A stretch of DNA of 64,000 bases, from positions 1 to 64,000 of the forward strand of contig CALKBV010000016.1 of NCBI GenBank assembly GCA_937775265.1. Reading direction: 5' to 3'. Numbering within the stretch: position 1 is the first letter of the stretch; each line of letters begins with the position of its first letter. A program made the translations under genes and the position numbers. The notes under the pieces are model-generated. The model searched no databases and was not told the DNA's origin. It saw only the letters and a program-made list of their open reading frames with translations. This DNA is from an uncultured Pseudomonadales bacterium. GTDB lineage: Bacteria; Pseudomonadota; Gammaproteobacteria; Pseudomonadales; Azotimanducaceae. Positions 63,123 to 64,000 of this stretch are shown piece after piece.

Positions 63123-63638
63123 CTATTCGCTGCGTCTGCGGGCGTCAAGTTTTCGCAGTTTGTACCTGGCTATCCGCCAGCGATAGTACAGTTGAATCAC
63201 TATAAAACCAGCCATGCCAAAGGCAACCCCACAGGCCAGTGACCCAACGATGAGCGGCTGCCAGACGAGATTGAGCTGGCCTATAAACCATTCTAAACTT
63301 GGGTTGAGCAACTCTATTTCCTGTTCAGCACCAAGAATCCATAAACCCACTCGATAGGCGAAATACATCATAGGACCGAACGTGATTGGGTTGCTGATCC
63401 ACACGACCAGAACAGCCACGGGAACGTTGCACCGTATCCAGACACAGAGAAGCACACAGGGTACTGACTGGAAAAAAATGGGCAGAAAGCAACAGATACC
63501 CCCGATCAGGAAACCGAACGAGAGCGAGTAGCGGTTCATGTGCCAGAGGTTAGGTTCTAGAAGCAGGTGCCGCAAAGAACTCAGAGCGCGTATTTCCGCG
63601 ATCTGTTTGCTGGTCGGTAAATACTTCTTCAGGCTCAT
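63123..63638 (-). CDS. DUF2062 membrane protein
   Basis: A 171-residue protein with two or three membrane helices and the DUF2062 core (SLSFGLLIGG-like FGFLIGGICCFLPIFFQS, then NPITFGPMMYFAYRVG). It is convergent with lolC/E and divergent from comEC, the arrangement seen in many gammaproteobacteria. Function unknown. Confidence 0.83.
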   Translation of the reverse strand: MSLKKYLPTSKQIAEIRALSSLRHLLLEPNLWHMNRYSLSFGFLIGGICCFLPIFFQSVPCVLLCVWIRCNVPVAVLVVWISNPITFGPMMYFAYRVGLWILGAEQEIELLNPSLEWFIGQLNLVWQPLIVGSLACGVAFGMAGFIVIQLYYRWRIARYKLRKLDARRRSE

Positions 63639-63785
63639 AATGTATCAAAAGTAACGATGGGCCCATTATGCAGGTTTTGGGCCAGCCATGAAGGCGAATG
63701 ATTACATCCAGTCAGGTTAATGACTTGCTTATTTTGGGATTTATACTACTCAGGGACGCGATGTGAGTAGCTAATCTTTCGTTCC

Positions 63786-64000
63786 ATGGTTGGGTTAGCG
63801 TTGTCAATGACCTTCGGTGGGGTGGTCATTTTACACCTGCCACATTTACCCGATTTGGGCATGCTTTCCATGCTTGTCCCGGCGGCGATATTTGGCTGCA
63901 CTTCACCTCGATTACGGGTCCTGAGCGGGTTTACGCTGGGTCTTTGGCTGACAGCTGCAACCGCTACTCGGGAAATGGATCTTCGTATCCCGACGCGGAC
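63786..64000 (+). CDS. comEC: ComEC/Rec2 N-terminus (3' end outside window)
   Basis: An open frame runs from an ATG at 63786 to the window edge (71 residues): a hydrophobic start (MVGLALSMTFGGVVILHLPH), then MLSMLVPAAIFG and LSGFTLGLWLTA. This fits the N-terminal membrane helices of the competence channel ComEC, and the place next to DUF2062 and lol genes supports it. Only the beginning is visible. Confidence 0.6.
   Translation, partial: MVGLALSMTFGGVVILHLPHLPDLGMLSMLVPAAIFGCTSPRLRVLSGFTLGLWLTAATATREMDLRIPTR

Overview
The window looks like a chromosomal segment of a marine-type gammaproteobacterium. The support is the Lol transporter genes next to DUF2062 and comEC, the apbE-nqrM pair of Na+-NQR maturation, an Uup-type ABC-F protein and SPOR/lipoprotein features. 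I cannot place it to genus. It has two parts. The left half (1-34.4 kb) is accessory and catabolic, full of gene remnants and dispersed repeats. The right half (34.4-64 kb) is denser and more core-like.

Left half, 1-14.5 kb: a probable methanethiol S-methyltransferase (cut by the window edge), a PhyH dioxygenase, a GPH-type sugar symporter, a DnaQ-like exonuclease, two SDRs, an alpha/beta hydrolase, a D-aminoacylase-type amidohydrolase, an amidase, a DsbA-fold isomerase and a Baeyer-Villiger-type monooxygenase. This suggests uptake and oxidation of small organic substrates. Between these genes are 3' stumps of other genes (DUF3604, IS91-type transposase).

14.7-34.5 kb is bounded on the right by an intact selenocysteine tRNA gene (34445-34538, minus). 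On the left is a 27-bp copy of that gene's 3' end (14730-14756, one mismatch), the usual footprint of an island inserted at a tRNA. No integrase gene is visible. Inside are an APC permease, five PhyH-family dioxygenases, an SDR, a SnoaL-like protein, a RidA protein, a GNAT, and a 1092-aa lipoprotein joining a serine-hydrolase (beta-lactamase-like) domain, a PKD-like domain and a PQQ quinoprotein domain. Four dispersed repeat families lie between the genes. One carries an extended -10 promoter under a 12-bp palindrome and sits upstream of four of the genes.

34.5-64 kb: PNPOx-like protein, uup, a short asparaginase, an alpha-hydroxy-acid dehydrogenase, an RNA-methyltransferase-like protein, an LLM flavoprotein, a UGSC-type selenoprotein operon, and a near-complete mevalonate pathway (idi, a fused HMG-CoA reductase/mevalonate kinase, phosphomevalonate kinase, diphosphomevalonate decarboxylase) beside a prenyl diphosphate synthase. 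Then come an SDR, a peroxiredoxin with in-frame UGA at the peroxidatic position, selB-selA, a SPOR lipoprotein, a D-cysteine desulfhydrase-like enzyme, a thioesterase, apbE-nqrM, lolC-lolD-lolE, DUF2062 and the start of comEC.

The unifying theme of the right half is selenium. tRNA-Sec, selA, selB and two genes whose reading frames are interrupted only by a UGA at a redox-active position lie within 22 kb. Both UGAs are followed by a similar small hairpin whose apical loop lies 20-21 nt downstream. selD is not in the window.
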